Source: Pseudoalteromonas phenolica
GTDB taxonomy: Bacteria > Pseudomonadota > Gammaproteobacteria > Enterobacterales > Alteromonadaceae
Direction of reading: 5' to 3'
Assembly: GCF_005876835.1 (NCBI RefSeq)
Contig: NZ_PPSW01000011.1
Location: 1-64,000, forward strand
DNA: 64,000 nt
In this document: positions 1 to 8,702 of the stretch, one piece after another
Numbering within the stretch: position 1 is the stretch's first letter
Layout of the letters: each line of letters opens with the position of its first letter
The notes under the pieces: generated by a model
What the model was told of the DNA's origin: nothing
What the model saw: the letters and a program-made list of their open reading frames with translations, nothing else
Databases searched by the model: none
Made by a program: the position numbers and the translations under genes

Positions 1-99
1 TCTGTTTTAGCTAATCAGGCTATCAAAGGTCCACTCTGGATCATGTATTCCCCTTTAGCTAACGGCTTCTTGCGGAAAGCTTACAACTCTTTAGAGTAG
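1..99 (+). CDS. Possible C-terminal end of an unidentified protein (partial)
   Basis: The first forward frame is open from the window edge to a TAG at 97-99 and would encode about 32 residues with a plausible protein composition (a GPLWIMYSP stretch, then a tail ending in NSLE). If real, it runs convergently into the GNAT gene on the other strand and overlaps its last 19 bases. The stretch is too short to identify a family, and 32 open codons can occur by chance. Sequence to the left of the window would decide it. Confidence 0.35.
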   Translation, partial: SVLANQAIKGPLWIMYSPLANGFLRKAYNSLE

Positions 100-617
100 A
101 GTACAGCGTTATGCTGACCTTGCTCATCTTGATGAATAAAATGCTTTACATAACGCATACCAAGCTTCTTCATAATATTGATAGAGCTTAAATTACCCTC
201 AAGGGCCTCAGCAGAAAAAGCAGTATATGCTTTGTCTGTAGCGAGTGTATTAGCAATATGTTGAGCGGCTTCCGTTGCATAGCCCTTGCCCCAACTAATT
301 TGCTTAAAGCGCCAGCCCAGCTCTAAATTACAGTCGTTACGTTGACCTGCAAAAAATCCCATAGGACGAACTAATATCCAGCCAATGAACAGGTCCTCTT
401 CAAGGGTATTCACTTGCCATAAACCCCAACCTTTTTCTAAATTTGTGAACTGCTCTAAGCGAGGAATGAAAACCTCTCTAATTGTCTTTATTGAATTCGG
501 CTTACCATGCGTTAAATATTTCATGACCGCAGGGTCTTGGTCTAATTCGAATAGTAAATCGGCATCATTTTTATCCATAAGTCGATAACGTAATCTTTGC
601 GAGTTTTGTATCTTCAT
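81..617 (-). CDS. GNAT family N-acetyltransferase (RimJ/RimL-like)
   Basis: This 178-residue protein looks like a complete GNAT-fold acetyltransferase of the RimJ/RimL type (Acetyltransf_3). These enzymes transfer acetyl from acetyl-CoA to an amino group on a protein or small molecule. The N-terminus has the typical RLRYRLMDKNDADLLFELDQ opening (strand 1 and helix 1). The middle carries ELGWRF...WGKGYATEAA (about residues 98-117), in which the GKGYATEA segment corresponds to the acetyl-CoA pyrophosphate-binding loop. NLSSINIMKKLGMRYV near 143-158 is the usual C-terminal motif of the family. An AAGGAACTCAA ribosome-binding region precedes the ATG at 617. It is divergent from tapT. The substrate cannot be told from the sequence. 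Confidence 0.85.
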   Translation of the reverse strand: MKIQNSQRLRYRLMDKNDADLLFELDQDPAVMKYLTHGKPNSIKTIREVFIPRLEQFTNLEKGWGLWQVNTLEEDLFIGWILVRPMGFFAGQRNDCNLELGWRFKQISWGKGYATEAAQHIANTLATDKAYTAFSAEALEGNLSSINIMKKLGMRYVKHFIHQDEQGQHNAVLYSKEL

Positions 618-685
618 TTGAGTTCCTTACTGCTTTTATGCGCTTAGTTGATTACAATATGAGGCTTATAATCTAAGGGGTATTA

Positions 686-1354
686 GTGAAAAATTCAGTA
701 TTAGTTCTACGTCAAAAGCAAATTGCTGCGGCCAAGCGGGAGTTTAAAGCGCGAGGTTCAAAATTATCCCGCTGTGAGGCTTGTTTGCTCTCTGAACATT
801 TGTGTATCTGTGACAACCTTCAAGTTGCCGAAGATTGTCAAAGTGCAGTATGTCTATTAATGTATCATAATGAAAGTTTTAAACCCTCAAATACGGGTCG
901 TTTGATTGCAGACGTGGTGCCTGATAATTACGCTTTCCGTTGGGATAGAACTGAGCCAGATGAGGCACTGCTATCGCTTCTAAAAGATCCAAGCTATCAG
1001 CCTATTGTCGTTTTCCCCGCTGATAGTGCAGAGCCTGATCGCGTTATTACAAAAGTTGAACGGATTGAGTCTAAAAAGCCATTATTTATTTTTTTAGATG
1101 GAACATGGCGTGAAGCGAAAAAAATGTTTAGAAAGAGCGAGTATTTAGATAGCTTCCCTGTGCTTTCTGTGTCCCCTGACTCTCTATCAGATTATAAACT
1201 CAGAGTTGCTCCGCATGCTCATCAGCTAGGTACAGCAGAAGTCGCGTGTGTTGTCTTGTCTGAATCAGGAGAAAGCTCTGCTGCAGAGAAGTTAACAGCT
1301 CACTTTATTGACTTTAGAGATGCTTATTTAAAAGGAAAAAGAAGTTTAAGTTAA
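686..1354 (+). CDS. tapT: tRNA-uridine aminocarboxypropyltransferase (DTW domain)
   Basis: This 222-residue DTW-domain protein resembles E. coli TapT (YfiP), which uses S-adenosylmethionine to make acp3U at position 47 of tRNA variable loops. Cys30, Cys33, Cys40 and Cys42 form the CxxC...CxC cluster expected at the N-terminus of this family and probably bind zinc. The DTW signature appears as DGTW at 138-141, followed by REAKKMF. It starts at a GTG (686) with an AAGGGG Shine-Dalgarno 5 bases upstream; the first ATG in frame lies well inside the conserved region. The gene stands alone, divergent from a GNAT gene, and is followed directly by an intergenic repeat. Confidence 0.88.
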   Translation: MKNSVLVLRQKQIAAAKREFKARGSKLSRCEACLLSEHLCICDNLQVAEDCQSAVCLLMYHNESFKPSNTGRLIADVVPDNYAFRWDRTEPDEALLSLLKDPSYQPIVVFPADSAEPDRVITKVERIESKKPLFIFLDGTWREAKKMFRKSEYLDSFPVLSVSPDSLSDYKLRVAPHAHQLGTAEVACVVLSESGESSAAEKLTAHFIDFRDAYLKGKRSLS

Positions 1355-1358
1355 ACTC

Positions 1359-1520
1359 ATACCAATCCGCTTAACTAAGAGGTCTATTTTGAGGCAAGAA
1401 AACCTTGTTGGTAGCAAGGCAAATATTTCGTTATTTAGTTGTTCTAAATGAGAAATCTTTAACGCAGCTATCATCAGGTTTAATCCCTCAAAATGATTAA
1501 GTGTTATTGCGGATTGGTAT
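1359..1520. repeat. Intergenic element with terminal inverted repeats (MITE/REP-like)
   Basis: The 12-base sequence at 1359-1370 (ATACCAATCCGC) is repeated perfectly inverted at 1509-1520. Inside these ends both arms also share TTTTGAGG at nearly the same distance (16 and 15 bases), so the terminal repeats extend imperfectly for about 36 bases. The 162-base unit contains no ORF. It sits directly behind the tapT stop and just before the 3' end of the CsrB-like RNA. Its form is that of a small non-autonomous element, but copy number in the genome was not checked. Confidence 0.6.
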
Positions 1521-1532
1521 CAGAGCCCTTAA

Positions 1533-1920
1533 GCGAAGAAACGCGGCTCTATGAGCCGCGTTGACGGAATCTTCTAAGCATCCTGCTTTGGTTTCGAGCT
1601 GATCAACTCCATACAATCAATTTCCTTTCACTCGCATTTTTGTTATTTAGCGAGTACTACTTCCTGTAGTGTCCTTCATTGGCTTTATGCCAAACATCCA
1701 TATGCCCTTATCCGAGCTTCCTGCTATTATCCATAACAAATTTGGCCACCATGGCTCCATAAAATCCTATATACATCCTGTATGGCTCACCTTGAGCGCT
1801 CATCCTGTTGTTCCATAAATTAATTAAACCGCATTTGGCAATAATTAACTATTACAGTCCATTACACGTCATGTGATTTACAGCCGTCACTGGCTTCCTA
1901 AAAGATGTAGAAAGTTTAAT
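1533..1920 (-). ncRNA. csrB: CsrB-family regulatory RNA (sponge of CsrA)
   Basis: Read on the minus strand, this stretch holds about 16 GGA triplets in some 320 bases. Several lie in the loops of short perfect hairpins: ACTAC-AGGAA-GTAGT (about 1655-1669), ATAC-AGGAT-GTAT (1771-1783), AAGC-AGGAT-GCTT (1576-1588) and AGC-AGGA-AGCT (1715-1725). This is the hallmark of CsrB/RsmZ RNAs, which titrate the translational repressor CsrA. The 3' end is marked by a 9-bp GC-rich hairpin (1541-1561) followed on the minus strand by TTCTTCGCTT. The 5' end is uncertain, somewhere near 1900-1935. No ORF lies here. A UvrY-type activator site sits about 150 bases upstream, as expected for csrB genes. Confidence 0.85.
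1541..1561 (-). terminator. Rho-independent terminator of the CsrB-like RNA
   Basis: ACGCGGCTC and GAGCCGCGT pair perfectly over 9 bp around a 3-base loop. On the minus strand a T-rich run (TTCTTCGCTT) follows. There is no T tract on the plus side. Confidence 0.75.
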
Positions 1921-2062
1921 GGAGTAGCGAAGTAAAAAAAGATTAAAAATTTAATTTTTAGAGAGCTGAATTGATAATAAGATTTCAACTTTATGATAAA
2001 TAATGATTAATTCTATTGTTGTTGTTTTGTTGAGCTAGGTTTTGCTTCAAAGCGACAGTTAA

Positions 2063-2080
2063 AGTGAGAGATCTCTTACA
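2063..2080. promoter_or_regulatory. UvrY/GacA-type binding site upstream of csrB
   Basis: AGTGAG-AGATCT-CTTACA is an 18-base dyad that fits the published UvrY/GacA consensus TGTAAG-N6-CTTACA at 10 of 12 fixed positions. It lies about 140-180 bases upstream of the inferred CsrB start, the usual distance for the BarA/UvrY upstream activating site of csrB genes. Function is inferred from motif and place. Confidence 0.65.
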
Positions 2081-2174
2081 TAATAAATTGCTAATTAGGC
2101 GTTAATAGAAAAACAAGTTACAGTTTTTAATCAGTAAAAGGGTGTACTTTGGAATTAGAATAGTTAAAATTAGT

Positions 2175-2189
2175 TGATAATAATTATTG
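2175..2189. promoter_or_regulatory. Fur box before the iron uptake operon
   Basis: TGATAAT-A-ATTATTG matches the 7-1-7 form of the Fur box (TGATAAT-N-ATTATCA) except at the last two bases. It lies 18 bases before the ATG of fbpA, so iron-loaded Fur would repress the operon. Confidence 0.7.
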
Positions 2190-2207
2190 TTTGGCTTTGG
2201 AGGCCTT

Positions 2208-3212
2208 ATGAAAAAAGCATTGGCTATTCTACTCTCAACCGTTACGTGTTTACCTGCTATGGCGGCCGAAGAAATCAACATTTATTCTTTTCGTCAACCT
2301 TTTTTAATCCAACCTATTCTTGATGATTTTACTAAGCAAACTGGTATTAAAACGAATGTGGTTTTTGCAAAAAAAGGGTTAATTGAAAGAGTTAAGCGAG
2401 AAGGTAAGCATAGCCGTGCTGATGTTGTTTTAACATCTAACTTCAGTGCTTTAATGCAGTTAGAGTCGATGGATCTAACGCAGCCGATTAAGAGCGACGC
2501 CGTAACCAAAAATATTCCTGCAAGCTTTCGCGATCCAGAAGGTCAGTGGGTTGCACTGACCAAGCGTGTTCGTAACGTATATTCGTCAAAAGAGCGCTTA
2601 GGAAAATTAGATGCGTTAACTTATGAAGAATTGGCTGATGTAAAGTATAAAGGCAAAATTTGTACTCGCTCTGGTAAGCACCCTTATAATCTAGGGTTAG
2701 TTGCATCTATGGTCGCGCATCATGGTGAAGCGGAGACTAAATCATGGCTCGAAGGGGTTAAAGCAAATTTAGCAAGAAAACCACAAGGTAATGACAGAGC
2801 GCAAGTTAAAGCAGTGAAAGAGGGCTTATGTGATCTTGCATTGGGTAATAGCTATTACTTTGGCAAGATGCTGCAAGATGAAAAGCAAAAGCCATGGGCT
2901 GATTCTGTTTATATCAACTTCCCGAACCAAACAAATCGAGGCGCTCACTTAAATGTTTCGGGTGTTGTCCTAACTAAATATTCGAAAAATAAAGAAAACG
3001 CCTTGAAACTTATTGAGTTTATGACGGACAATAAGGCGCAAAATATGTATGCGTCAATGAATATGGAATATCCAGTTAAACCAGGTGTGGCGCTTTCTGA
3101 ACTTGTGGCATCTTGGGGTGAGTTTAAGGAAGACAACTTACCATTGTCAGAAATTAGTAAATACCGTCCTTTAGCACTTAAGCTAATCGATGAGGTAAAA
3201 TTTGATCTTTAA
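2208..3212 (+). CDS. fbpA: Fe(III) ABC transporter, periplasmic iron-binding protein
   Basis: This 334-residue protein belongs to the FbpA/AfuA/FutA group of ferric-ion-binding proteins. The start is taken at ATG 2208, which has GGAGG 4 bases upstream; an in-frame TTG at 2187 would add 7 residues before the signal peptide and has no such site. Residues 1-20 form a Sec signal peptide ending in AMA. The tandem tyrosines Tyr216-Tyr217 in NSYYFGKM are the signature iron-ligand pair of this family. It delivers ferric iron to the membrane complex FbpB/FbpC encoded next. Its stop overlaps the fbpB ATG by one base. A Fur box lies just upstream. Confidence 0.9.
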   Translation: MKKALAILLSTVTCLPAMAAEEINIYSFRQPFLIQPILDDFTKQTGIKTNVVFAKKGLIERVKREGKHSRADVVLTSNFSALMQLESMDLTQPIKSDAVTKNIPASFRDPEGQWVALTKRVRNVYSSKERLGKLDALTYEELADVKYKGKICTRSGKHPYNLGLVASMVAHHGEAETKSWLEGVKANLARKPQGNDRAQVKAVKEGLCDLALGNSYYFGKMLQDEKQKPWADSVYINFPNQTNRGAHLNVSGVVLTKYSKNKENALKLIEFMTDNKAQNMYASMNMEYPVKPGVALSELVASWGEFKEDNLPLSEISKYRPLALKLIDEVKFDL

Positions 3213-4846
3213 TGCAATCATTACTTTCTCTGTCTAAATGGCAGGTTTTTGCTTGGCTGATAGGCGCTTGCTTATCAGCACCACTGGCATTTTTAATCTT
3301 CGAGTCGCTGCAAGGCGACTCTGATGTTTTTACCCACCTGTGGGATACCGTGCTTTGGGATTATATTTATAACACCCTAGTACTGATTGCCGGCGTGCTT
3401 CTCTTAAGTTGCTTAATTGCATTACCGCTCGGCTGGCTTACCGCTTATTGTCAATTTCCCGGGAAAAAATACTTCGAATGGGCGCTGATGCTCCCTTTAG
3501 CAATGCCAACCTATATTATTGCCTACGTCTACACCGACTTATTTGATTATGCAGGTCCTGTACAAATTGCTTTAAGAGAGTGGTTTGGATGGCAATCGCC
3601 TGATGACTATTGGTTCTTTGATATTCGTACATTAGGCGGTGCTATCGTGATGATTGCACTGGTGCTTTACCCTTATCTTTACCTCATTTTTAAAACCGCT
3701 TTGCGCGAGCAATCATTTAAGTTATTGCAAGCTAGCCAGCTAATGGGCATGAGCCCACTTCAAAGCTTCTTCAAGGTGAGTTTACCCCTTGCAAGAGGCG
3801 CGATTGTCGCAGCACTTGCGTTGATCAGTATGGAAACCATGGCAGACTTTGCCACAGTGCATTATTTTGCTGTCAGCACGCTCACAACCGCCGTGTATGA
3901 TACTTGGCTGGGCTATTATTCTCTAACAGCGGCTGCGAAAATTTCTGGGATCATGTTACTGTTCTTATTTGTGGCCATCACACTAGAGAAAATCAGCCGT
4001 AAAAACACCACAGTGCATGAAAGACAAAGTGCCGTAAACGACACGCATTTATATGTGCTATCAGGCAAGTACGCTTGGTTTGCCAGTATCTATTGTATTG
4101 TGGTGTTGTTTTTTGCTTTTGCTTTACCGGTTGGTGTGCTCGTTAGTTATTCAATAGATTACTTCGATCAAGCATGGAACTCTGAGTTTTTCTTATATGC
4201 TTGGCAAAGCTTGAAGATCTCTTTGTGGGTAAGCGTTATTGCAATCGCGTTAAGTATTATCGTGTTGTTTTATCAGCGCATTGGTGAACAAAAGTCTAAG
4301 GCCTTGCCAGGGCGTGTATCAAGCACAGGTTATGCATTACCTGGAACAGTATTAGCGATTGCGGTTTTATTGCCTCTAACTTTGCTTGATACTAAGCTAA
4401 ATGAGTGGTTAGAAGGCACTACATTTGAACCTGGGCTACTATTTAGCGGTACTATTTTTGCCATGGTATTTGCGTATGTGGTACGTTTTTACGCCATTGC
4501 TCAAGGCGCTGTTGAAGCGAGCTATGTACGAATTAGTCCGTCGCTTGATATGGCAAGTCAAAGTATGGGTAAGAATTTTGCTCAAATGCTAACTAGTGTG
4601 CATATCCCACTTTTACGCGGGGGCATTTTAACTGCTGGGTTATTGGTGTTTATCGAATGTATGAAAGAGCTTCCAGCTGCCTTATTGCTTCGTCCTTTCA
4701 ACTTTGAAACCTTGGCAACCCATGTATTCCAATATGTGAGTGACGAGCAGCTAGAGCTTGCGTCCATTTCTGCATTATTTATTGTTCTTGTTGGCTTAGT
4801 GCCTTTGTATTTTGTTAATCGCTCAATGGAGCAGCACAATTCATGA
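3212..4846 (+). CDS. fbpB: Fe(III) ABC transporter, fused permease
   Basis: This 544-residue inner-membrane protein is a duplicated binding-protein-dependent permease, as in FbpB/SfuB. About twelve hydrophobic segments are visible. Each half carries an EAA-type loop that contacts the ATPase: ASQLMGMSPLQSFFKVSLP around residues 172-190 and ASQSMGKNFAQMLTSVHIP around 449-467. It moves iron released by FbpA across the inner membrane. It overlaps fbpA by one base and fbpC by four, so the three genes form a tightly coupled operon. Confidence 0.92.
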   Translation: MQSLLSLSKWQVFAWLIGACLSAPLAFLIFESLQGDSDVFTHLWDTVLWDYIYNTLVLIAGVLLLSCLIALPLGWLTAYCQFPGKKYFEWALMLPLAMPTYIIAYVYTDLFDYAGPVQIALREWFGWQSPDDYWFFDIRTLGGAIVMIALVLYPYLYLIFKTALREQSFKLLQASQLMGMSPLQSFFKVSLPLARGAIVAALALISMETMADFATVHYFAVSTLTTAVYDTWLGYYSLTAAAKISGIMLLFLFVAITLEKISRKNTTVHERQSAVNDTHLYVLSGKYAWFASIYCIVVLFFAFALPVGVLVSYSIDYFDQAWNSEFFLYAWQSLKISLWVSVIAIALSIIVLFYQRIGEQKSKALPGRVSSTGYALPGTVLAIAVLLPLTLLDTKLNEWLEGTTFEPGLLFSGTIFAMVFAYVVRFYAIAQGAVEASYVRISPSLDMASQSMGKNFAQMLTSVHIPLLRGGILTAGLLVFIECMKELPAALLLRPFNFETLATHVFQYVSDEQLELASISALFIVLVGLVPLYFVNRSMEQHNS

Positions 4847-5874
4847 GTAGTTTGTCTTTAAAAAACTTAAGCTATCAATACGATGGCCAAAAAGTGATTG
4901 AAAATTTAGATTTAGAAGTCGCCGAAAATGAAATTGTTTGCTTATTAGGTGCCAGTGGCTGTGGCAAAACCACCACTTTAAAAGCCGTGGCAGGTTTATT
5001 AACGCCTCAGCAAGGTCAAATTGTTATTCATGGTAAAACCATGAGTGACAACACGCAGTTTACAGCACCGCAGCATCGTAATATTGGTATGATGTTTCAG
5101 GATTATGCGTTATTTCCTCACTTGACGGTTGCTCAAAATATCGCGTTTGGCCTAAGTAAATTTAATAAGGCTGACAAACAAGAACGTGTAAATGAAATGC
5201 TGGAGCTTGTGCATTTATCTGAATTTTCTGAGCGTTACCCTCATGAGCTTTCAGGTGGTCAGCAACAACGTGTCGCCATTGCGAGAGCGCTTGCTTATAA
5301 ACCTAACTTGTTACTGCTTGACGAGCCTTTTTCGAATATTGATGCGCAAGTGCGCTTCCAACTGATCAATGACATTCGACAGATCATAAAAGATCAAAAG
5401 GTCTCAGCTATCTTTGTGAGTCATTCAAAAGAAGAGGCCTTTGCTTTTGCAGATAAACTGGCTGTGATGCATCAAGGTAAAATAGCCCAATTAGGCGATG
5501 CTAAAACATTGTTTGAGCAGCCAGCTTGTAAAGAAGTGGCTGAATTTTTGGGGCAGGGCATTTATATTCCAGCACAGGCTGAAGATAAATGTGATTTCAC
5601 TACTTCATTTGGAAGAGTTACTTCGACAAAAGTGTGTGAGAATGCCCAAGGTGCAGGGAAAATTTATATTCGACCAGCTCATATACAGCTAGAAAATGGC
5701 GAGACAAATGACGTCGAAATTCTGCAATCGCGCTTTATTGGGACTGAGTTTATTTACCAAATCAAAGTGGCAGATCAAGCTATCGAAGTGCCAGTCGAAA
5801 GTGAACATGCCCTGAATATTAATGAGCCAGTGACTTTTAAAATTAAGCCACATGCGGTAAATTTCTTTTCATAG
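4843..5874 (+). CDS. fbpC: Fe(III) ABC transporter, ATP-binding protein
   Basis: This 343-residue ATPase powers the FbpAB ferric transporter. It has a Walker A motif GASGCGKT (36-43), a Q-loop in MMFQDYALFP, the ABC signature LSGGQQQR and a Walker B LLLLDEPFSN. The region after about residue 240 resembles a TOBE-like regulatory domain, as in FbpC/PotA-type subunits. The ATG overlaps the fbpB stop by four bases (ATGA). The DyP-like gene follows 27 bases later on the same strand and is probably co-transcribed. Confidence 0.92.
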   Translation: MSSLSLKNLSYQYDGQKVIENLDLEVAENEIVCLLGASGCGKTTTLKAVAGLLTPQQGQIVIHGKTMSDNTQFTAPQHRNIGMMFQDYALFPHLTVAQNIAFGLSKFNKADKQERVNEMLELVHLSEFSERYPHELSGGQQQRVAIARALAYKPNLLLLDEPFSNIDAQVRFQLINDIRQIIKDQKVSAIFVSHSKEEAFAFADKLAVMHQGKIAQLGDAKTLFEQPACKEVAEFLGQGIYIPAQAEDKCDFTTSFGRVTSTKVCENAQGAGKIYIRPAHIQLENGETNDVEILQSRFIGTEFIYQIKVADQAIEVPVESEHALNINEPVTFKIKPHAVNFFS

Positions 5875-5901
5875 TCATTACTTATTATAACTTGGGGTGC
5901 C

Positions 5902-6819
5902 ATGGCTCAGCCGCAGTCAGGAGTGTGTGCAGAGGCAAATCTGCATGGACTACATTTGTTTTTTAATGTACTCGATGGTCAAGATGAAGCCGTTAGAGCA
6001 GCATTAGGGCAATGTGAACGCTTACAGTCAGAGTTGAGCGACCGCTTCTCTGAGTCTATGGTATCTAGCTTTGTAGCTATTGGTGCGCAGTACTGGCCGC
6101 ATATATATCCTGAATGTATTCCTAAAGAGTTAAAAAGCTTTCCGCATATTCGCTCTCACGAGCACCTAATGCACACTCAACCATTTGATTTGTTGTATGT
6201 GATCCGCTCAGACCGAGAAGATGTGAATCATCTATTTGCACAAAGTGTCAGGCATATGTTGGCGGGGAAAGTGGAATTGGTCGCACATATCCGTACTTTC
6301 CGATTCTTAGACGGTCGAGACTTTAACGGTTTTATTTATGGCGCTAATACACCTCATGGACGTTTTAAACGTCAAGTGGCTTTAGTTCATGACCCTGAAA
6401 GCTTTGAAGATCAAGGTAGCTACATTCATGTACAGCGAGTAAAGTTTGATTTAAACCGTTGGCAACAACTCAGTTTGAATGACCAAGAAGCCATTATGGG
6501 CCGCTCTCGTTTAGAGAATAAAAAGCTAGAATATGCCTTAACCAATAGCCATGCTGCATTAACTGAGCTTAAAAGTGCAGACAACTTACCACTATTACTT
6601 GAGCAAAGTATGCCGTTTGGAGATGTCTTTGAGCAAGGATCTTTATGGGTGAGTTGTGCCGCAAAAGGGAATGCTTTTGAGCAGCTGTTAACGACACGAG
6701 TAGGGAACGAACAGCATTACGATGCGTGGTTAGATTATTGTCAGGCCGATATGGGAGCTGCGTTTTTTGCGCCATCCGTGCAGTTTTTACAAAACATGGC
6801 GCAAATAGCAGAAAGTTAA
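5902..6819 (+). CDS. DyP-type peroxidase family protein with altered distal site
   Basis: This 305-residue protein aligns along its length with the YfeX/TyrA branch of dye-decolourising heme peroxidases. The segments [30 protein letters not shown] and the C-terminal FFAPSVQFL are typical. Asp137 in [12 protein letters not shown] stands for the catalytic Asp of the GxxDG motif, and His217 (LTNSHAAL) is at the place of the proximal heme ligand. The family's distal Arg in LRxSxPYG is replaced: here it reads LEQSMPFG, with Glu234. It may therefore bind heme but have changed or lost peroxidase activity. It follows the Fur-linked iron operon by 27 bases and has no signal peptide. Its stop overlaps that of argR, which comes from the other strand. 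Confidence 0.82.
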   Translation: MAQPQSGVCAEANLHGLHLFFNVLDGQDEAVRAALGQCERLQSELSDRFSESMVSSFVAIGAQYWPHIYPECIPKELKSFPHIRSHEHLMHTQPFDLLYVIRSDREDVNHLFAQSVRHMLAGKVELVAHIRTFRFLDGRDFNGFIYGANTPHGRFKRQVALVHDPESFEDQGSYIHVQRVKFDLNRWQQLSLNDQEAIMGRSRLENKKLEYALTNSHAALTELKSADNLPLLLEQSMPFGDVFEQGSLWVSCAAKGNAFEQLLTTRVGNEQHYDAWLDYCQADMGAAFFAPSVQFLQNMAQIAES

Positions 6820-7283
6820 ACGTTGTCGAATAAGGTTTTTACTTTCTCAAGCGTTACGTCAATTTCAGAGATTTTAGCTGGCGCAATAAAGATAGTATCG
6901 TCACCGGCAATGGTACCTAATACGCCATCAGCAGTACCTAATGAGTCTAATAAACGGGCAATCAGTTGAGCTGCACCAGGGCTGGTACGGATGATGATCA
7001 TCATTTCATTGTGCATGATATCAATCACTAATTGTCTTAATGGGCTTTTTGCCGTTGGTACGCCCATTTCTGCCGGTAAGCAGTAAACCATTTCTTGTTT
7101 TGCGTTACGAGTTCTTACCGCACCAAACTTACTTAGCATACGTGACACTTTGCTTTGACTTACATTATCAAAGCCTTGCTCTTTCAGGGCATCGACAATT
7201 TCACCCTGCGAGCCAAAGTTTTCTTCTTTTAATAGTGCTTTGAAGGCCTTTATCAGTGCTTCTTGCTTTTCGTTTGCTTGCAT
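6816..7283 (-). CDS. argR: Arginine repressor
   Basis: This 155-residue protein matches ArgR, the arginine-sensing repressor of arginine biosynthesis genes. The N-terminal winged helix-turn-helix includes [19 protein letters not shown] (about residues 42-60). The C-terminal oligomerisation and arginine-binding domain carries [12 protein letters not shown] near 122-133, with the conserved GDD. Divergent placement next to mdh is conserved in many gammaproteobacteria. The stop codon overlaps that of the DyP-like gene, with no terminator between the two convergent genes. Confidence 0.94.
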   Translation of the reverse strand: MQANEKQEALIKAFKALLKEENFGSQGEIVDALKEQGFDNVSQSKVSRMLSKFGAVRTRNAKQEMVYCLPAEMGVPTAKSPLRQLVIDIMHNEMMIIIRTSPGAAQLIARLLDSLGTADGVLGTIAGDDTIFIAPAKISEIDVTLEKVKTLFDNV

Positions 7284-7580
7284 AATTGAACTCGTTTATT
7301 AAATATTACTTAGATTTTACACAATTCTGAATCCAGACCCAACTTTGCAATTAAAAAACAAAGTGAATTGATTGCAAGATTTGCTTAAGTGGTAGGGTAT
7401 TTTTAGAAACACAGGAATGAATATTTTGAAGTGTAAAGCGAGCTTGCACGCTGAAAGCAATATTTTACAACTATAGTCGAAAAAAACCTTAAAATAGCGC
7501 CGATAAATTTGTTTTTACCTGCACTTTTCATTATCTTTACAGCACACACAATTCCACCTTCAAATTATGGAGAATTCCAC

Positions 7581-8522
7581 ATGAAAGTTGCTGTATTAGG
7601 TGCCGCTGGCGGTATCGGTCAAGCTCTATCTTTACTTCTTAAAAATGGCCTTCCTGCAGGTTCTGAGCTATCTCTATACGACGTAGCGCCAGTTGTTCCT
7701 GGTGTTGCTGTAGATCTATCTCACATCCCAACTGCAGTTAAAGTTGCAGGTTTTGGTGCAGATGATCTTGACGCAGCGCTAGCGGGTGCTGACATTGTTC
7801 TTATCCCAGCTGGTATGCCTCGTAAGCCAGGTATGGACCGTGCTGACCTTTTCAATGTTAACGCTGGTATCATCAAGACACTTGCTGAAGGTATCGTACG
7901 TAACTGTCCTAAAGCACTAGTTGGTGTTATCACTAACCCAGTAAACGGCACTGTACCAATCGTTGCTGAAGTATTCAAAAAAGCGGGTACTTATGAAGCA
8001 TCACGTGTATTCGGTGTAACTACGCTAGACGTTATCCGTTCAGAAGCATTCGTTGCTGAACTGAAAGGTGTTGACGTATCTGAAGTTAAAGTACCAGTTA
8101 TCGGTGGTCACTCAGGTACTACTATTCTTCCTCTACTTTCTCAAGTTGAAGGTGTTGAGTTCACTGAAGAAGAAGTTGCAGCACTTACTCCACGTATCCA
8201 AAACGCGGGTACTGAAGTTGTTAACGCTAAAGCGGGTGGCGGTTCAGCGACACTTTCAATGGGTGCAGCAGCAGCACGTTTCTGCTTCTCACTAGTTAAA
8301 GGTCTTCAAGGCGAGCAAAACGTTGTTGACTATGCATACGTTGCAGTTGAGAACGGTGACGCAGCATACTTCGCACACCCAGTACGTTTAGGTACTAACG
8401 GTGTTGAAGAAATTCTTTCTTACGGCGAGTTAAGCGCGTTCGAAGAGAAAGCGAAGAACGATATGCTAGAAACACTAAACAAAGATATCCAAGAAGGTAT
8501 CGACTTCATGGCTGCGCAATAA
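7581..8522 (+). CDS. mdh: Malate dehydrogenase (NAD+)
   Basis: This 313-residue enzyme interconverts malate and oxaloacetate with NAD in the TCA cycle. The start is ATG 7581, with GGAG 9 bases upstream; a TTG further upstream would only add an untranslated-looking hydrophobic leader. The N-terminal GAAGGIGQ (7-14) binds NAD. The substrate arginines lie in [11 protein letters not shown], and the catalytic His is in [11 protein letters not shown], as in E. coli Mdh (312 residues). Codon choice is strongly biased, as in the nqr genes, which suggests high expression. A terminator follows at 8541. Confidence 0.96.
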   Translation: MKVAVLGAAGGIGQALSLLLKNGLPAGSELSLYDVAPVVPGVAVDLSHIPTAVKVAGFGADDLDAALAGADIVLIPAGMPRKPGMDRADLFNVNAGIIKTLAEGIVRNCPKALVGVITNPVNGTVPIVAEVFKKAGTYEASRVFGVTTLDVIRSEAFVAELKGVDVSEVKVPVIGGHSGTTILPLLSQVEGVEFTEEEVAALTPRIQNAGTEVVNAKAGGGSATLSMGAAAARFCFSLVKGLQGEQNVVDYAYVAVENGDAAYFAHPVRLGTNGVEEILSYGELSAFEEKAKNDMLETLNKDIQEGIDFMAAQ

Positions 8523-8540
8523 TCGCAATCAGAAAGTTTT

Positions 8541-8567
8541 AAAAACCCGCTTCGGCGGGTTTTTTTA
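8541..8567 (+). terminator. Rho-independent terminator of mdh
   Basis: AACCCGC-TTCG-GCGGGTT is a perfect stem with a UUCG tetraloop followed by seven T's, 20 bases after the mdh stop. Confidence 0.93.
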
Positions 8568-8652
8568 TGCCCGTAATTTGTTTGTTATCACTATGCTGGT
8601 TTTAAACTCGAGAAGCGAGAAGCCATTACCTAGGCTAGGTAATTTCATGGCA

Positions 8653-8683
8653 TTAAAAAAGCAGCTACAGCGCTGCTTTTTAA
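8653..8683. terminator. Bidirectional terminator behind the M23 peptidase gene
   Basis: AAAAGCAGC and GCTGCTTTT pair around a 6-base loop with A and T runs on both sides. It lies 20 bases past the stop of the peptidase gene on the minus strand. Confidence 0.8.
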
Positions 8684-8702
8684 TTTGGTAAGTTACTTAA
8701 GG

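Noticed and set aside
7284..7580. ARG box in the argR-mdh intergenic region
   Set aside because: AATGAATATTTTGAA near 7416 is only a loose match to the 18-base ARG box, so I did not list it as a site.
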